A stretch of DNA of 36,672 bases from Prevotella sp. (GCA_017508965.1 JAFWQT010000162.1:1-36672); one strand, 5' to 3'. Counted from the stretch's first letter, positions 18,603-28,161 are shown. Translations and numbers: made by a program. Notes: generated from the letters alone by a model not told the origin.

Positions 18603-18609
18603 AAGTAAA

Positions 18610-19941
18610 ATGAGTAGAATTGTTGTGTTAGGAGCCGCAGAGAGCGGCGCAGGAGCAGCCGTACTGGCAAAGAAGGAAGGGTTCGACGTGTTCGTTTCCG
18701 ACATGGGAACCATCAAGGACCGCTACAAGAAGATGCTCGATGACCACCAGATAGAATGGGAAGAGGGGCACCACACGGAAGAGAAGATTCTCAATGCCGA
18801 TGAGGTAATCAAGAGTCCGGGTATTCCCGACGAGGCACCGATGATCCAGAAAATCATCGCCAAGGGAATCCACATCATCAGCGAGATAGAGTTCGCCGGA
18901 CGTTACACGAACTCCAAGATGATATGCATCACGGGGTCGAACGGAAAGACCACCACCACGAGCCTCATCTATCACATCTTCAAGTCGGCCGGCTACGATG
19001 CCGGACTGGCCGGCAATATAGGCAGGAGTCTGGCACTCCAGGTGGCAGAGGACCCGCACGAATACTACATCATCGAACTGTCCAGTTTCCAGCTCGACAA
19101 TATGTATGACTTCCGTGCCAATGTAGCCATTCTGATGAACATCACGCCCGACCACTTGGACCGCTACCAGAACTGCATGCAGAACTATGTGGACTCGAAG
19201 ATGCGAATCATCCAGAACCAGACACCCGAGGATGCCTTCATCTACTGGAACGACGACCCCATCATCCAACGGGAACTGAAGAAATACGACATCAAGGCCA
19301 TACAGCTGCCTTTCTCGGAACTGAAAGAAAAAGGTTCTATCGGCTACATCGAAGAGGGACAATACACCATCGAGCAGCCCACACCGTTCAACATGGAGCA
19401 GGAGGCGCTCTCGCTGACGGGAAAGCATAACATCTATAACTCGCTGGCAGCCGGAATTGCTTCAGACGTGGCGGGTATCAAGAAAGAGGTTATCCGCAAG
19501 AGTCTCAGCGACTTCCCCGGTGTGGAGCACCGTCTGGAATACGTCACCACGGTGCGCGGCGTCCGCTATGTGAACGACTCAAAGGCCACCAACGTGGATG
19601 CCTGCTGGTATGCCCTGGAAAGCATGAAGACCAAGACCATCCTCATCATCGGTGGAAAGGACAAGGGCAACGACTACGAGGCTATCAAGGACCTGGTGCT
19701 GCAGAAATGTGCAGGACTCGTGTATCTGGGAGCCGACAATACCAAGCTGCACAACTTCTTCGACCCGTTAGGACTCCCCGTCCGCGACACACATTCCATG
19801 AAGGAATGCATCGAGGCCTGCTACGAGATGGCAGAACCGGGAATGACTGTCCTGCTCTCACCCTGCTGTGCTTCGTTCGACCTTTTCAAGAACATGGAAG
19901 ACCGCGGCGAGCAATTCAAGACACTGGCCAGGAATCTTTAG
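18610..19941 (+). CDS. murD: UDP-N-acetylmuramoylalanine--D-glutamate ligase
   Basis: MurD adds D-glutamate to UDP-MurNAc-L-alanine. The 443 residues start with a dinucleotide-type loop VVLGAAESGAGAAVLA and carry the ATP-binding ITGSNGKTTTTSLI, ELSSFQLD, the MNITPDHLDRY block, and HRLEYVTTVRGVRYVNDSKATN at the start of the third domain, all in normal Mur-ligase order. It begins 7 bp after mraY. The 76 bp after its stop contain a stable UUCG hairpin just before ftsW. Confidence 0.96.
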   Translation: MSRIVVLGAAESGAGAAVLAKKEGFDVFVSDMGTIKDRYKKMLDDHQIEWEEGHHTEEKILNADEVIKSPGIPDEAPMIQKIIAKGIHIISEIEFAGRYTNSKMICITGSNGKTTTTSLIYHIFKSAGYDAGLAGNIGRSLALQVAEDPHEYYIIELSSFQLDNMYDFRANVAILMNITPDHLDRYQNCMQNYVDSKMRIIQNQTPEDAFIYWNDDPIIQRELKKYDIKAIQLPFSELKEKGSIGYIEEGQYTIEQPTPFNMEQEALSLTGKHNIYNSLAAGIASDVAGIKKEVIRKSLSDFPGVEHRLEYVTTVRGVRYVNDSKATNVDACWYALESMKTKTILIIGGKDKGNDYEAIKDLVLQKCAGLVYLGADNTKLHNFFDPLGLPVRDTHSMKECIEACYEMAEPGMTVLLSPCCASFDLFKNMEDRGEQFKTLARNL

Positions 19942-19984
19942 ACTGGGCCAACCTTAAAGAGAATAGAAACATTGTAACAACCAC

Positions 19985-19998
19985 ACCGCTTCGGCGGT
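19985..19998 (+). promoter_or_regulatory. UUCG-tetraloop hairpin before ftsW
   Basis: ACCGC-TTCG-GCGGT forms a 5-bp stem closed by the unusually stable C(UUCG)G loop, followed by only three T residues. It ends 19 bases before the TTG start of ftsW. The T-run is short, so full termination is unlikely; a partial attenuator or an mRNA-processing barrier between murD and ftsW is more plausible. Confidence 0.55.
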
Positions 19999-20017
19999 TT
20001 CATAAAAGATATTTGCT

Positions 20018-21298
20018 TTGATCGACCGGCTATTGAAAATCAAGATTAAGGGTGACGGCATCATCTGGATGGTGTTCTTCTTCCTGTGTATCATCAGCAT
20101 CGTGGAGGTGTACAGTTCCTCCAGCACACTGACCTTTAAGAGCGGCAGCTACTACGGGCCGGTGCTTCGCCACACAGGCCTGTTGCTGGTGGGAGTGCTG
20201 TTCATGATTATCACGATGAACATCAAATGCAAATACTTTAAGATAGTCACGCCCTTTGCACTTGTCATATCACTCGCCATGCTGATTGTGGTGCTGATGA
20301 TGGGACAAAGCACCAACGGGGCCGCCCGCTGGATAGGACTGTTCGGCATCCAGTTCCAGCCCTCGGAACTGGCCAAGGGAGCACTGATTCTTGCCGAGGC
20401 GCAGATACTGAGTGCCATGCAGACCGAAATCGGAGCCGACCGCCGTGCCTTCAAGTTCATCTTCTGGCTGAGCCTGCCCTACGTCATGCTCATCGCCGTC
20501 GAGAATCTTTCAACGGCCATGCTCATTTGCATCACCATCTTCCTCATGATGTTTATAGGCCGTGTTCCCAAAAGCCAGCTCAACCGTACGATCGGTGTTG
20601 TCGTGCTACTAGCTGCCGTAGGCATCGGACTGATCATGCTGCTCGGAAGCCAGGAATCGAAAGAGAACCTGAACAACGAGAAGATGGTGCTGACGGAAAA
20701 GCAGCCGACGCCTGAAAAGACAGGCTCTCTCAGCAAAATCTTCCACCGTTTCGGCACGTGGCAGGCACGATTCCAGAAATTCCTGAACAACGAGGAGATA
20801 TCGCCCGAACAGTACGACCTTGACAAGGATGCACAGGTGGCCCATGCCAACATTGCCATTGCCTCGTCGAACATCGTGGGCAAGGGTCCGGGCAACTCGG
20901 TGGAACGCGACTTCCTCTCGCAGGCATTCTCCGACTTCATCTATGCCATCATCATCGAGGAAATGGGCATCTGGGGAGCGGCCTTCGTCTGCCTGCTCTA
21001 CATCATCCTACTATTCCGGACGGCCACAATTGCCAACCGGTGTGCCAACGCCTTCCCCGCCCTGCTCATCATGGGTATCGCGCTGATGCTCACCATACAG
21101 GCGTTTTTCAACATGATGGTTGCCGTGGGACTGGCACCGGTCACGGGCCAGCCGCTTCCGCTCATCTCGCGAGGCGGTACCTCCACCATCATGAACTGCA
21201 TCTACATCGGTATCATTCTGAGCGTGAGTTACTGGGCCAAAAAGAAGGACGACGCTGACCGAAAAAACGATGTAAGACAAGCATTGGCCACAGCATAA
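20018..21298 (+). CDS. ftsW: Peptidoglycan glycosyltransferase FtsW (SEDS family)
   Basis: FtsW polymerises lipid II into septal glycan strands with FtsI. The 426 residues are largely hydrophobic helices. They contain GAARWIGLFGIQFQPSELAK (substrate cavity region), a long extracytoplasmic loop around residues 205-280, and the family signature GLAPVTGQPLPLISRGGTS. The start is a TTG at 20018, giving MIDRLLKIKIKGDGIIW; the next ATG would remove the positively charged tail before the first membrane helix, so TTG is preferred. The rare start codon and upstream hairpin suggest low, regulated translation. Confidence 0.93.
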   Translation: MIDRLLKIKIKGDGIIWMVFFFLCIISIVEVYSSSSTLTFKSGSYYGPVLRHTGLLLVGVLFMIITMNIKCKYFKIVTPFALVISLAMLIVVLMMGQSTNGAARWIGLFGIQFQPSELAKGALILAEAQILSAMQTEIGADRRAFKFIFWLSLPYVMLIAVENLSTAMLICITIFLMMFIGRVPKSQLNRTIGVVVLLAAVGIGLIMLLGSQESKENLNNEKMVLTEKQPTPEKTGSLSKIFHRFGTWQARFQKFLNNEEISPEQYDLDKDAQVAHANIAIASSNIVGKGPGNSVERDFLSQAFSDFIYAIIIEEMGIWGAAFVCLLYIILLFRTATIANRCANAFPALLIMGIALMLTIQAFFNMMVAVGLAPVTGQPLPLISRGGTSTIMNCIYIGIILSVSYWAKKKDDADRKNDVRQALATA

Positions 21299-21341
21299 CA
21301 TAAAATAACATTTATCGTGCTCGAAAGAGGAAAAAAATAAG

Positions 21342-21349
21342 TACTTTTG
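21342..21349 (+). promoter_or_regulatory. Candidate internal promoter -7 box before murG
   Basis: TACTTTTG fits the TAnnTTTG consensus and lies in the 76-bp gap between ftsW and murG, 26 bases before the murG start. No good TTTG is seen at the expected distance upstream, so activity is uncertain. Confidence 0.4.
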
Positions 21350-21374
21350 CCCCTTAAAATAAATAAGGTATAAA

Positions 21375-22490
21375 ATGGACGAAGAATTAAGAATCATCAT
21401 CAGCGGCGGCGGCACCGGAGGACACATCTTCCCGGCTGTTTCCATTGCCAATGCCATCAAGGCCAAACGCCCCGATGCAAAAATCCTTTTCGTAGGTGCC
21501 TTAGGAAGAATGGAGATGCAGCGCGTACCGGCAGCAGGCTACGAAATAAAAGGCCTGCCCATACAAGGCTTCGACCGCAAGAACCTCCTGAAGAACTTCA
21601 AGGTGCTCTACAAAATTTGGAAGAGTCAGCGCATGGCCAAGAAGATTATTCGCGATTTCCGTCCGATGGCAGCCGTGGGCGTTGGCGGCTATGCCAGTGG
21701 TCCCACCCTCAACAAGGCCGCGGCAATGGGCATCCCCTGTCTGATTCAGGAACAGAACTCTTACGCCGGCGTCACCAACAAGCTGCTGGCCAAGAAGGCC
21801 GACAAGATTTGCGTGGCCTACGACAACATGGAACGCTTCTTCCCTGCCGAGAAAATCATCATGACGGGCAACCCTGTACGCCAGGCGCTGCTCGACACAA
21901 AGATGTCGAAAGAAGAGGCCATCAAGAGTTTCGGACTCGACCCTTCGAAGAAGACCATCCTCATCGTGGGCGGTTCGCTGGGAGCCGGCACGGTGAACAA
22001 AAGCGTGATGCAACACCTCGATGAAATCGCCGAAAGTGGCGTGCAGGTGATATGGCAGACAGGAAAATACTACAATGCCGACATCAACGAACAGCTTAAA
22101 GGCCGCGACCTGCCAATGGTTAAGGTGCTCGACTTCATCAGCGACATGGGTGCCGCCTACAAGGCAGCCGACCTGGTCATCAGCCGCGCCGGAGCCAGCA
22201 GCATTTCTGAGTTCTGCCTGCTGGGAACACCGGTCATCCTGGTGCCGTCGCCCAACGTAGCCGAAGACCATCAGACCAAGAACGCCATGGCGCTGGTCGA
22301 CAAGGACGCCGCACTCTACGTGAAAGACGCCGATGCGCCCGAGCAGGTCATCTCGCTGGCGCTGAAGACCGTCCAGGACGAAGCAAAACTGCGCTCACTG
22401 AGCGAGAACATTCTGAAACTGGCCCTGCCAAACTCTGCCGACATTATTGCCGACGAGGTCATCAGGCTGGCAAAATCATATAATAAATAG
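21375..22490 (+). CDS. murG: UDP-GlcNAc:undecaprenyl-PP-MurNAc-pentapeptide GlcNAc transferase
   Basis: MurG converts lipid I to lipid II at the inner face of the membrane. The 371 residues have the N-terminal glycine loop ISGGGTGGHIFPAVSIA, GVGGYASGPTLNKAAAMG, the second loop VGGSLGAGTVNK and the donor-site stretch ISRAGASSISEFCLLGTPVI with PSPNVAEDHQTKNA. This is the complete GT28 arrangement. The gap before it is one of the largest in the cluster and carries a possible internal promoter. Confidence 0.96.
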   Translation: MDEELRIIISGGGTGGHIFPAVSIANAIKAKRPDAKILFVGALGRMEMQRVPAAGYEIKGLPIQGFDRKNLLKNFKVLYKIWKSQRMAKKIIRDFRPMAAVGVGGYASGPTLNKAAAMGIPCLIQEQNSYAGVTNKLLAKKADKICVAYDNMERFFPAEKIIMTGNPVRQALLDTKMSKEEAIKSFGLDPSKKTILIVGGSLGAGTVNKSVMQHLDEIAESGVQVIWQTGKYYNADINEQLKGRDLPMVKVLDFISDMGAAYKAADLVISRAGASSISEFCLLGTPVILVPSPNVAEDHQTKNAMALVDKDAALYVKDADAPEQVISLALKTVQDEAKLRSLSENILKLALPNSADIIADEVIRLAKSYNK

Positions 22491-22521
22491 GCAATCCAAA
22501 AGCCTGCAAGAAACATAGAAA

Positions 22522-23916
22522 ATGGAACTAAAAGATATAAAGGCCGTTTATTTCGTGGGAGCCGGCGGCATCGGCATGAGCGCCATTGCCCGCTATTTCC
22601 TTCACAAAGGTGCCATCGTGGGAGGCTACGACAAGACACCCTCTGCACTCACCATGCAGCTCGAGAAAGAGGGTGCGCTGATTCACTATGAAGAGAACGT
22701 GAATCTTATTCCGCAGGCCTGCCGCAATGCCCGTACCACGCTGGTCATCTACACTCCGGCCGTTCCGGCAGAGCATGCCGAACTGGTATATTTCCGTGAA
22801 AACGGCTTCGAAGTTGAGAAGCGCGCCCAGGTGCTGGGCATCCTCACCCGCTCGCACAAAGGTCTTTGCGTGGCAGGCACTCACGGCAAGACCACCACTT
22901 CCACCATGTGCGCCCACATCATGCACCAAAGCAGCATCGACTGCAACGCCTTCCTCGGAGGTATCTCCAAGAACTACGGCACCAACTATATCCTCTCCGA
23001 AAAGAGCGACTACGTGGTGATTGAGGCCGATGAATTCGACCGTTCGTTCCACTGGCTGCGCCCCTGGATGACGGTCATCACCAGCACCGACCCCGACCAT
23101 CTCGACATCTACGGCACCAAAGAGGCCTATCTGGAAAGTTTCCGCCACTACACCACACTCATCCAGCCGGGCGGTGCCCTCATCATCCACAAGGGACTCG
23201 AAATGAAGGCCGACGTGCAGCAGGGGGTGAAGGTCTATGAATACAGCCTCAACGAGGGCGACTTCCATGCCGAGAACATCGTCATCGACAACGGTGAAAT
23301 CACCTTCGACTTCATCTCGCCCATCGAAAGCATTAAGAACGTGAAGCTGGGACAGCCCATCCCCATCAATATCGAGAATGGCATTGCCGCCATGGCCATG
23401 GCACAGCTGAACGGCTGCAACAGCGAGGAACTGCTCTATGGCATGAAGACTTATGGCGGTGTTGACCGTCGCTTCGACTTCAAGCTGAAAAACGAGCACA
23501 TCACCTTCCTCAGCGACTATGCCCACCATCCGAAGGAAATCTTCCAGAGTGCCCGCAGCATCCGCCAGCTTTACAAAGACAAGAAGATAACGGCTATCTT
23601 CCAGCCGCACCTCTATACCCGCACCCGCGACTTCTATCGCGACTTTGCCGATGCCCTCAGTCAGCTCGACGAGGTGGTTCTCACCGAAATCTATCCGGCA
23701 CGCGAAGAGCCCATCGAGGGTGTCACCTCGCAGCTCATCTACGACAATCTGAAGCCGGGCGTCGAGCGCAGCATCATCCAGAAAAAGGATGTCATGCAGT
23801 TTGTCAGCGAGCACGACTTCGAGGTTCTCCTCGTGTTAGGCGCCGGCGACCTCGACAACATGGTGCCCGAAATGGCCAAGGTGCTGGAGAAAAGGTACGG
23901 GGCAAACAGTAAGTAA
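22522..23916 (+). CDS. murC: UDP-N-acetylmuramate--L-alanine ligase
   Basis: MurC attaches the first amino acid, L-alanine, to UDP-MurNAc. The 464 residues show the Rossmann start YFVGAGGIGMSAIARYF, the ATP-binding AGTHGKTTTSTMCAHIM, EADEFDRSFHWLRP, STDPDHLDIYG, and DYAHHPKEI with FQPHLYTRTRDF in the C-terminal domain. All expected Mur-ligase blocks are present. murG ends 31 bp upstream and ftsQ begins 30 bp downstream. Confidence 0.96.
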   Translation: MELKDIKAVYFVGAGGIGMSAIARYFLHKGAIVGGYDKTPSALTMQLEKEGALIHYEENVNLIPQACRNARTTLVIYTPAVPAEHAELVYFRENGFEVEKRAQVLGILTRSHKGLCVAGTHGKTTTSTMCAHIMHQSSIDCNAFLGGISKNYGTNYILSEKSDYVVIEADEFDRSFHWLRPWMTVITSTDPDHLDIYGTKEAYLESFRHYTTLIQPGGALIIHKGLEMKADVQQGVKVYEYSLNEGDFHAENIVIDNGEITFDFISPIESIKNVKLGQPIPINIENGIAAMAMAQLNGCNSEELLYGMKTYGGVDRRFDFKLKNEHITFLSDYAHHPKEIFQSARSIRQLYKDKKITAIFQPHLYTRTRDFYRDFADALSQLDEVVLTEIYPAREEPIEGVTSQLIYDNLKPGVERSIIQKKDVMQFVSEHDFEVLLVLGAGDLDNMVPEMAKVLEKRYGANSK

Positions 23917-23946
23917 CGTAAAAACATATAACAGTATAAATAAATA

Positions 23947-24777
23947 ATGAAGGTCAGCGTCAAGAAAACCATCATCGTGCTGCTCGATGTGCTGCTCGCA
24001 GTATATCTCGGGTTTGCCGTTACCTCGTTCAACAATCCGGACGAGACGATGAAGGCATGCTCGAACGTGAGTATACAGATTGACGACGAGACCACCAACG
24101 GGTTCCTGAGTGCCAAGGAGATAAAGAACATTCTGGAACAGAAGAAGCTCTATCCCTACGAGAAGCCCATGGCTGCCATCAACCCGCGTTCCATCGAAGA
24201 GGCGCTGAAGAGCACTTCGTTCGTGAACACCTCGCAGTGCTATAAGACCAAAGACGGGCACGTGGTCATCAACATCACACAGCGGCTGCCCATCGTGCGC
24301 ATCAAGAACAACAAGGGACAGGATTTCTACGTCGACGACCAGGGCGGCGTGATGCCCAACTCGAAATACACCAGCGACCTGATTATCGCCACCGGCAACG
24401 TCAACGAATGGTTTGCCAAGAACTATATCTCACACCTGACCAAGGCGCTGATGGAGAATCCCTTATGGCGTAACCAGATTGAGCAGATAAACGTATTGAG
24501 CGACCTGGGCATCGAACTCGTGCCGCGCGTTGGCGACCACATCATCTATGTTGGCAGTCTGCCCATGACGAAATACATCGACGAGCGCCCGAAACTGGTC
24601 AGCGACTTCATCAACAAGAAACTCACCCGGCTGGAGAAATTCTACAAATACGGACTCAGTCAGGCAGGCTGGAACAAATACTCGTACATCAACCTGGAGT
24701 TCGACAACCAGATTATCTGCAAGAAAAGAGTCCACAGAGAAAGAATCAATCAGAATAATAATATAGTAAATCAATAA
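23947..24777 (+). CDS. ftsQ: Cell division protein FtsQ
   Basis: A 276-residue bitopic protein: short basic cytoplasmic tail (MKVSVKKT), one membrane helix (IIVLLDVLLAVYLGFAV), then a periplasmic POTRA-like region (SNVSIQIDDETTNGFLSAKEIKNIL) and a beta domain (QRLPIVRIKNNKGQDFYVDDQGGVM). This layout and the location between murC and ftsA mark it as FtsQ, which bridges early and late divisome proteins. Sequence conservation in this family is low, so identification relies on the pattern FYVDDQGGVMP plus position. Confidence 0.88.
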   Translation: MKVSVKKTIIVLLDVLLAVYLGFAVTSFNNPDETMKACSNVSIQIDDETTNGFLSAKEIKNILEQKKLYPYEKPMAAINPRSIEEALKSTSFVNTSQCYKTKDGHVVINITQRLPIVRIKNNKGQDFYVDDQGGVMPNSKYTSDLIIATGNVNEWFAKNYISHLTKALMENPLWRNQIEQINVLSDLGIELVPRVGDHIIYVGSLPMTKYIDERPKLVSDFINKKLTRLEKFYKYGLSQAGWNKYSYINLEFDNQIICKKRVHRERINQNNNIVNQ

Positions 24778-24782
24778 ACGGT

Positions 24783-26225
24783 ATGGCAGCAAAGGAATTT
24801 ATCGTAGCAATCGAACTGGGGTCATCCAAGATGACAGGTATTGCAGGAAAGAAGAACCTCGACGGCAGTATCACCGTGCTGGCAGTGGTCACGGAAGAAT
24901 CGAGCAGCTTCATCCGCAAAGGTGTGGTTTACAACATCGACAAAACCGCACAGTGCATTTCCAACATTGTGAAGAAACTCACCAACACGCTCAAGACGGA
25001 GATAGCCTATGTCTATGTGGGTGTCGGCGGACAGTCGATTCGCAGTGTAAGGAACAACATTGTGAAGAACCTTCCCGAAGACACCATCGTCACGCAGGAA
25101 ATGGTGAACGAACTGATGGACGGCAACCGCAACATGAGCTACCAGGACCAGGAAATCCTGGATGCTGCCACGCAAGAATACAAGGTCGACAACCAGTACC
25201 AGATGGATCCCGTGGGCATTCAATGCACACGATTGGAGGGCAACTTCCTGAACATCCTCTGGAGAAAGCTGTTCTACCGCAATCTGAACAAGTGCTTCAA
25301 CCTGGCCGGCGTAGCCATCGCCGACATGTATCTGGCACCGCTGGCGCTGGCCGACAGCGTGCTCACCGATGCCGAGAAGCGCTCGGGATGCGTGCTCGTC
25401 GACCTGGGTGCCGACACCACCACCGTCTCGGTCTATTTCAAGAACGTGCTGCGCCACCTGGCTGTCATTCCCCTTGGCGGCAACAACGTCACCAAGGACA
25501 TCGCTTCGCTGCAGATGGAAGAGAGCCACGCCGAGCAGATGAAACTGAAATACGGCTCTGCCTTCACCGACAACAGCGACATCGACAACTCGATGAGCAT
25601 CTCCATCGATAACGACCGCTCTATCGAGAGCCGTAAGTTCGTGGAAATCGTTGAGGGACGTGTCCAGGAAATCGTAGAGAATGTATGGTATCAGGTGCCC
25701 AGCGAATATGCCGACCGTCTGCTGGGCGGTATCGTGCTGACGGGCGGCGGCTCGAACATGAAGAACATCGAGACCGCTTTCCGCAACCATACCCACATCG
25801 AGAAAATACGTACTGCCAAATTCGTCACGCAGACCATAACGGCCAAAGACCCCATCATCACTGCCCGCGATGGAAAGATGAACACCGTGCTCGGCATACT
25901 TGCCAAGGGCGACATGAACTGCGCCGGCGAAGAAGTAGACCCCACTGCCGACCTTTTCACTGAGACCAAGCCTGCCACCACCACTACTACTGCCGACATC
26001 CACCGCGAACCGCGCAAGGTGACCGAAATCGGACAGGGCGTGGTGCTCACCGAGGCCGAAAAACAGAAGGCCGAGGAAGAGAAGCGCCGCCAGGAAGAAG
26101 AGGCTGCCGCCAAGGCTGCTGCCGAAGCCGCTGCACTGGCCGCCGAAGAGGAAAAAGACAACGGACTGAAGGCTTTCGGCAAGAAACTCGGCAACTTCAT
26201 CAAGAAGATGGTTGCCGAAGAGTAA
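24783..26225 (+). CDS. ftsA: Cell division actin-like protein FtsA
   Basis: FtsA is an actin-fold ATPase that tethers FtsZ to the membrane. Of 480 residues the first ~385 are the canonical fold: VAIELGSSKMTGIAGKK (phosphate 1), VLVDLGADTTTVSVYFKN (phosphate 2), GGIVLTGGGSNMKNIE (adenosine site). A linker rich in Ala, Glu and Lys follows. The C-terminus (LKAFGKKLGNFIKKMVAEE) is a predicted amphipathic helix, the usual membrane-targeting sequence. It starts 5 bp after ftsQ and is followed by a 64-bp spacer with short tandem repeats before ftsZ. Confidence 0.95.
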   Translation: MAAKEFIVAIELGSSKMTGIAGKKNLDGSITVLAVVTEESSSFIRKGVVYNIDKTAQCISNIVKKLTNTLKTEIAYVYVGVGGQSIRSVRNNIVKNLPEDTIVTQEMVNELMDGNRNMSYQDQEILDAATQEYKVDNQYQMDPVGIQCTRLEGNFLNILWRKLFYRNLNKCFNLAGVAIADMYLAPLALADSVLTDAEKRSGCVLVDLGADTTTVSVYFKNVLRHLAVIPLGGNNVTKDIASLQMEESHAEQMKLKYGSAFTDNSDIDNSMSISIDNDRSIESRKFVEIVEGRVQEIVENVWYQVPSEYADRLLGGIVLTGGGSNMKNIETAFRNHTHIEKIRTAKFVTQTITAKDPIITARDGKMNTVLGILAKGDMNCAGEEVDPTADLFTETKPATTTTTADIHREPRKVTEIGQGVVLTEAEKQKAEEEKRRQEEEAAAKAAAEAAALAAEEEKDNGLKAFGKKLGNFIKKMVAEE

Positions 26226-26233
26226 GTGGGAAA

Positions 26234-26271
26234 GAAGTGATAAGAGAGAAGTGATAAGTGATAAGTGACAA
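26234..26271. repeat. Short tandem repeat in the ftsA-ftsZ spacer
   Basis: GAAGTGATAA occurs at 26234 and 26248, and the 7-mer GTGATAA is then iterated at 26251, 26258 and (as GTGACAA) 26265. It fills most of the spacer just upstream of ftsZ, so copy-number change by slippage would alter the ftsZ leader. Confidence 0.65.
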
Positions 26272-26289
26272 GATTAAAAACAGAAGAAT

Positions 26290-27609
26290 ATGAAACCAGA
26301 TTTCGATATATTGGATTTCGGTGAACCCGAGAAAGAAAATAGCATCATCAAAGTGATTGGTGTTGGTGGTGGTGGCGGCAATGCCGTGAACCACATGTAC
26401 CGCGAAGGCATCCACGACGTGTCGTTCGTGCTGTGCAACACGGATAACCAGGCACTCAACGACTCTCCCGTGCCCATCCATCTGCAGTTGGGCAAGGAGG
26501 GACTCGGAGCAGGCAACAAGCCCGAGAAAGCCCGCCAGGCTGCCGAAGAGAGCATCGAAGACGTGAAGACGATGCTCAGCGACGGCACCAAGATGGCATT
26601 CATCACTGCCGGTATGGGCGGCGGAACTGGCACAGGTGCTGCGCCTGTCATTGCCCGCATCTCGAAGGAACTGGGCATCCTCACCGTCGGAATCGTCACC
26701 ATCCCGTTCCGTTTCGAGGGTCCCAAGAAGATCGACCAGGCACTCGACGGCGTGGAAGAGATGTCGAAGCATGTGGATGCGCTGCTGGTAATCAACAACG
26801 AGCGCCTGCGCGAAATCTATCCCGAGCTGACCGTGCTCGACGCTTTCGGCAAGGCCGACGACACGCTGAGCGTGGCTGCCAAGTCAATCGCTGAGATCAT
26901 CACCGTGCACGGACTCATCAACCTCGACTTCAACGATGTGAAGACCGTGCTGAAAGACGGTGGTGTGGCCATCATGTCGACAGGTTATGGCGAGGGCGAG
27001 GGCCGCGTAAAGAAAGCCATCGACGATGCGCTCCACTCGCCGCTGCTCAACGATAACGACGTGTTCAACTCGAAGAAAATCCTACTCTCCATCTCGTTCT
27101 GCTCCGACAAGAACTCAAAGCAGGGCCTGATGATGGAAGAAATGAACGACGTGAACGACTTCATGTCGAAGTTCGGCAGCGACTTCGAAATCAAATGGGG
27201 ACTGGCCACCGACCCCGAACTGGGCGACAAGGTGAAGGTTACCATCCTGGCTACGGGCTTCGGCATCGAGGACGTGGACGGAATGAACGGCCATTTCACC
27301 AAGCGCACACAGGAAGAGGCCGACCGCATTGCCGCCGAGGAAGAGAAGGCTGCCGAGCGCCAGGACCGCCGCAACCGCTACTACGGCAAAGACGGAAGCA
27401 CCTCGCAGTACAAGCGTCGTCCGCACATCTTCATCTTCCGCCAGGAAGACCTCGACAACGACGACGTCATTTCTTCTGTCGAGCAGACGCCCACCTACAA
27501 GCGCACGCGTGCCGTGCTCGACGAAATCCGCAACCAGGCTGCCGGCGAGGTGAAGTCGGGCGACGACGACCGCCGCGAAGCCATTCAGGGAACCATCAAG
27601 TTCTCATGA
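26290..27609 (+). CDS. ftsZ: Cell division tubulin-like GTPase FtsZ
   Basis: FtsZ polymerises into the Z-ring with GTP. The 439 residues contain IKVIGVGGGGGNAVNHMY, the tubulin signature MGGGTGTGAAPVIA, the T5 region and the synergy segment NLDFNDVKTVLKDGG. The GTPase/C-terminal fold ends near residue 330. A charged linker rich in Glu and Arg follows (about 345-375), then a C-terminal tail with PTYKRTRAVLDEIRNQ in place of the proteobacterial FtsA-binding peptide. Confidence 0.97.
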   Translation: MKPDFDILDFGEPEKENSIIKVIGVGGGGGNAVNHMYREGIHDVSFVLCNTDNQALNDSPVPIHLQLGKEGLGAGNKPEKARQAAEESIEDVKTMLSDGTKMAFITAGMGGGTGTGAAPVIARISKELGILTVGIVTIPFRFEGPKKIDQALDGVEEMSKHVDALLVINNERLREIYPELTVLDAFGKADDTLSVAAKSIAEIITVHGLINLDFNDVKTVLKDGGVAIMSTGYGEGEGRVKKAIDDALHSPLLNDNDVFNSKKILLSISFCSDKNSKQGLMMEEMNDVNDFMSKFGSDFEIKWGLATDPELGDKVKVTILATGFGIEDVDGMNGHFTKRTQEEADRIAAEEEKAAERQDRRNRYYGKDGSTSQYKRRPHIFIFRQEDLDNDDVISSVEQTPTYKRTRAVLDEIRNQAAGEVKSGDDDRREAIQGTIKFS

Positions 27610-27649
27610 TATCCCGTGAAACCATAAACCTTTTAAAATAAGAATCAAT

Positions 27650-28096
27650 ATGCTGTTCGATCAGATAAGCGAGGACATCAAGTCCGCCATGAAGGCCCGC
27701 GACAAAGTTCGCCTGGAGACCCTTCGCAACATCAAGAAAGTATTCCTCGAGGCCAAGACCGCTCCGGGTGCCAACGACACGCTGGAGGATGCCGACGCCC
27801 TGAAAATCATTGCCAAGCTAGCCAAGCAGGGCAAGGAGACCGCCAAGACCTACGCCGACGCAGGCCGTCAGGACCTTGCCGATGCCGAACTGGCTCAGGT
27901 GGAAGTCATCGAGGGCTATCTGCCCAAGCAGCTCTCCGAGGAGGAGATCGAGGCTGAGGTGAAACAAATCATCGCTCAGGTGGGAGCCACCAGCATGAAG
28001 GAGATGGGCCGCGTGATGGGCATCGCCTCGAAGCAGATGGCCGGCCGCGCCGAAGGAGGAAAAATCTCAGCAATAGTCAAAAAGCTTTTATCATAA
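27650..28096 (+). CDS. GatB/YqeY domain protein
   Basis: A 148-residue stand-alone YqeY protein, related to the tRNA-tail domain of the amidotransferase GatB. It opens with LFDQISEDIKSAMKARDKVRLETLRNIK and has the conserved AKQGKETAKTYADAGRQDLADAE and ATSMKEMGRVMGIASKQMAGRAEGG. The function of stand-alone YqeY proteins is not settled; a tRNA-related role is assumed from the domain. It starts 40 bp after ftsZ and is followed by a strong terminator, so it is probably the last gene of the dcw transcript. Confidence 0.9.
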   Translation: MLFDQISEDIKSAMKARDKVRLETLRNIKKVFLEAKTAPGANDTLEDADALKIIAKLAKQGKETAKTYADAGRQDLADAELAQVEVIEGYLPKQLSEEEIEAEVKQIIAQVGATSMKEMGRVMGIASKQMAGRAEGGKISAIVKKLLS

Positions 28097-28120
28097 CAAT
28101 TATTCATCATAAATGACAGG

Positions 28121-28161
28121 AATCCCGAACGCTGTGAAGCTGTTCGGGATTTCGAGTTTTT
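28121..28161 (+). terminator. Rho-independent terminator of the dcw operon
   Basis: AATCCCGAAC (28121-28130) pairs perfectly with GTTCGGGATT (28142-28151) across an 11-base loop, and a run of five T residues follows at 28157-28161. It is 25 bp after the YqeY stop. Confidence 0.88.
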
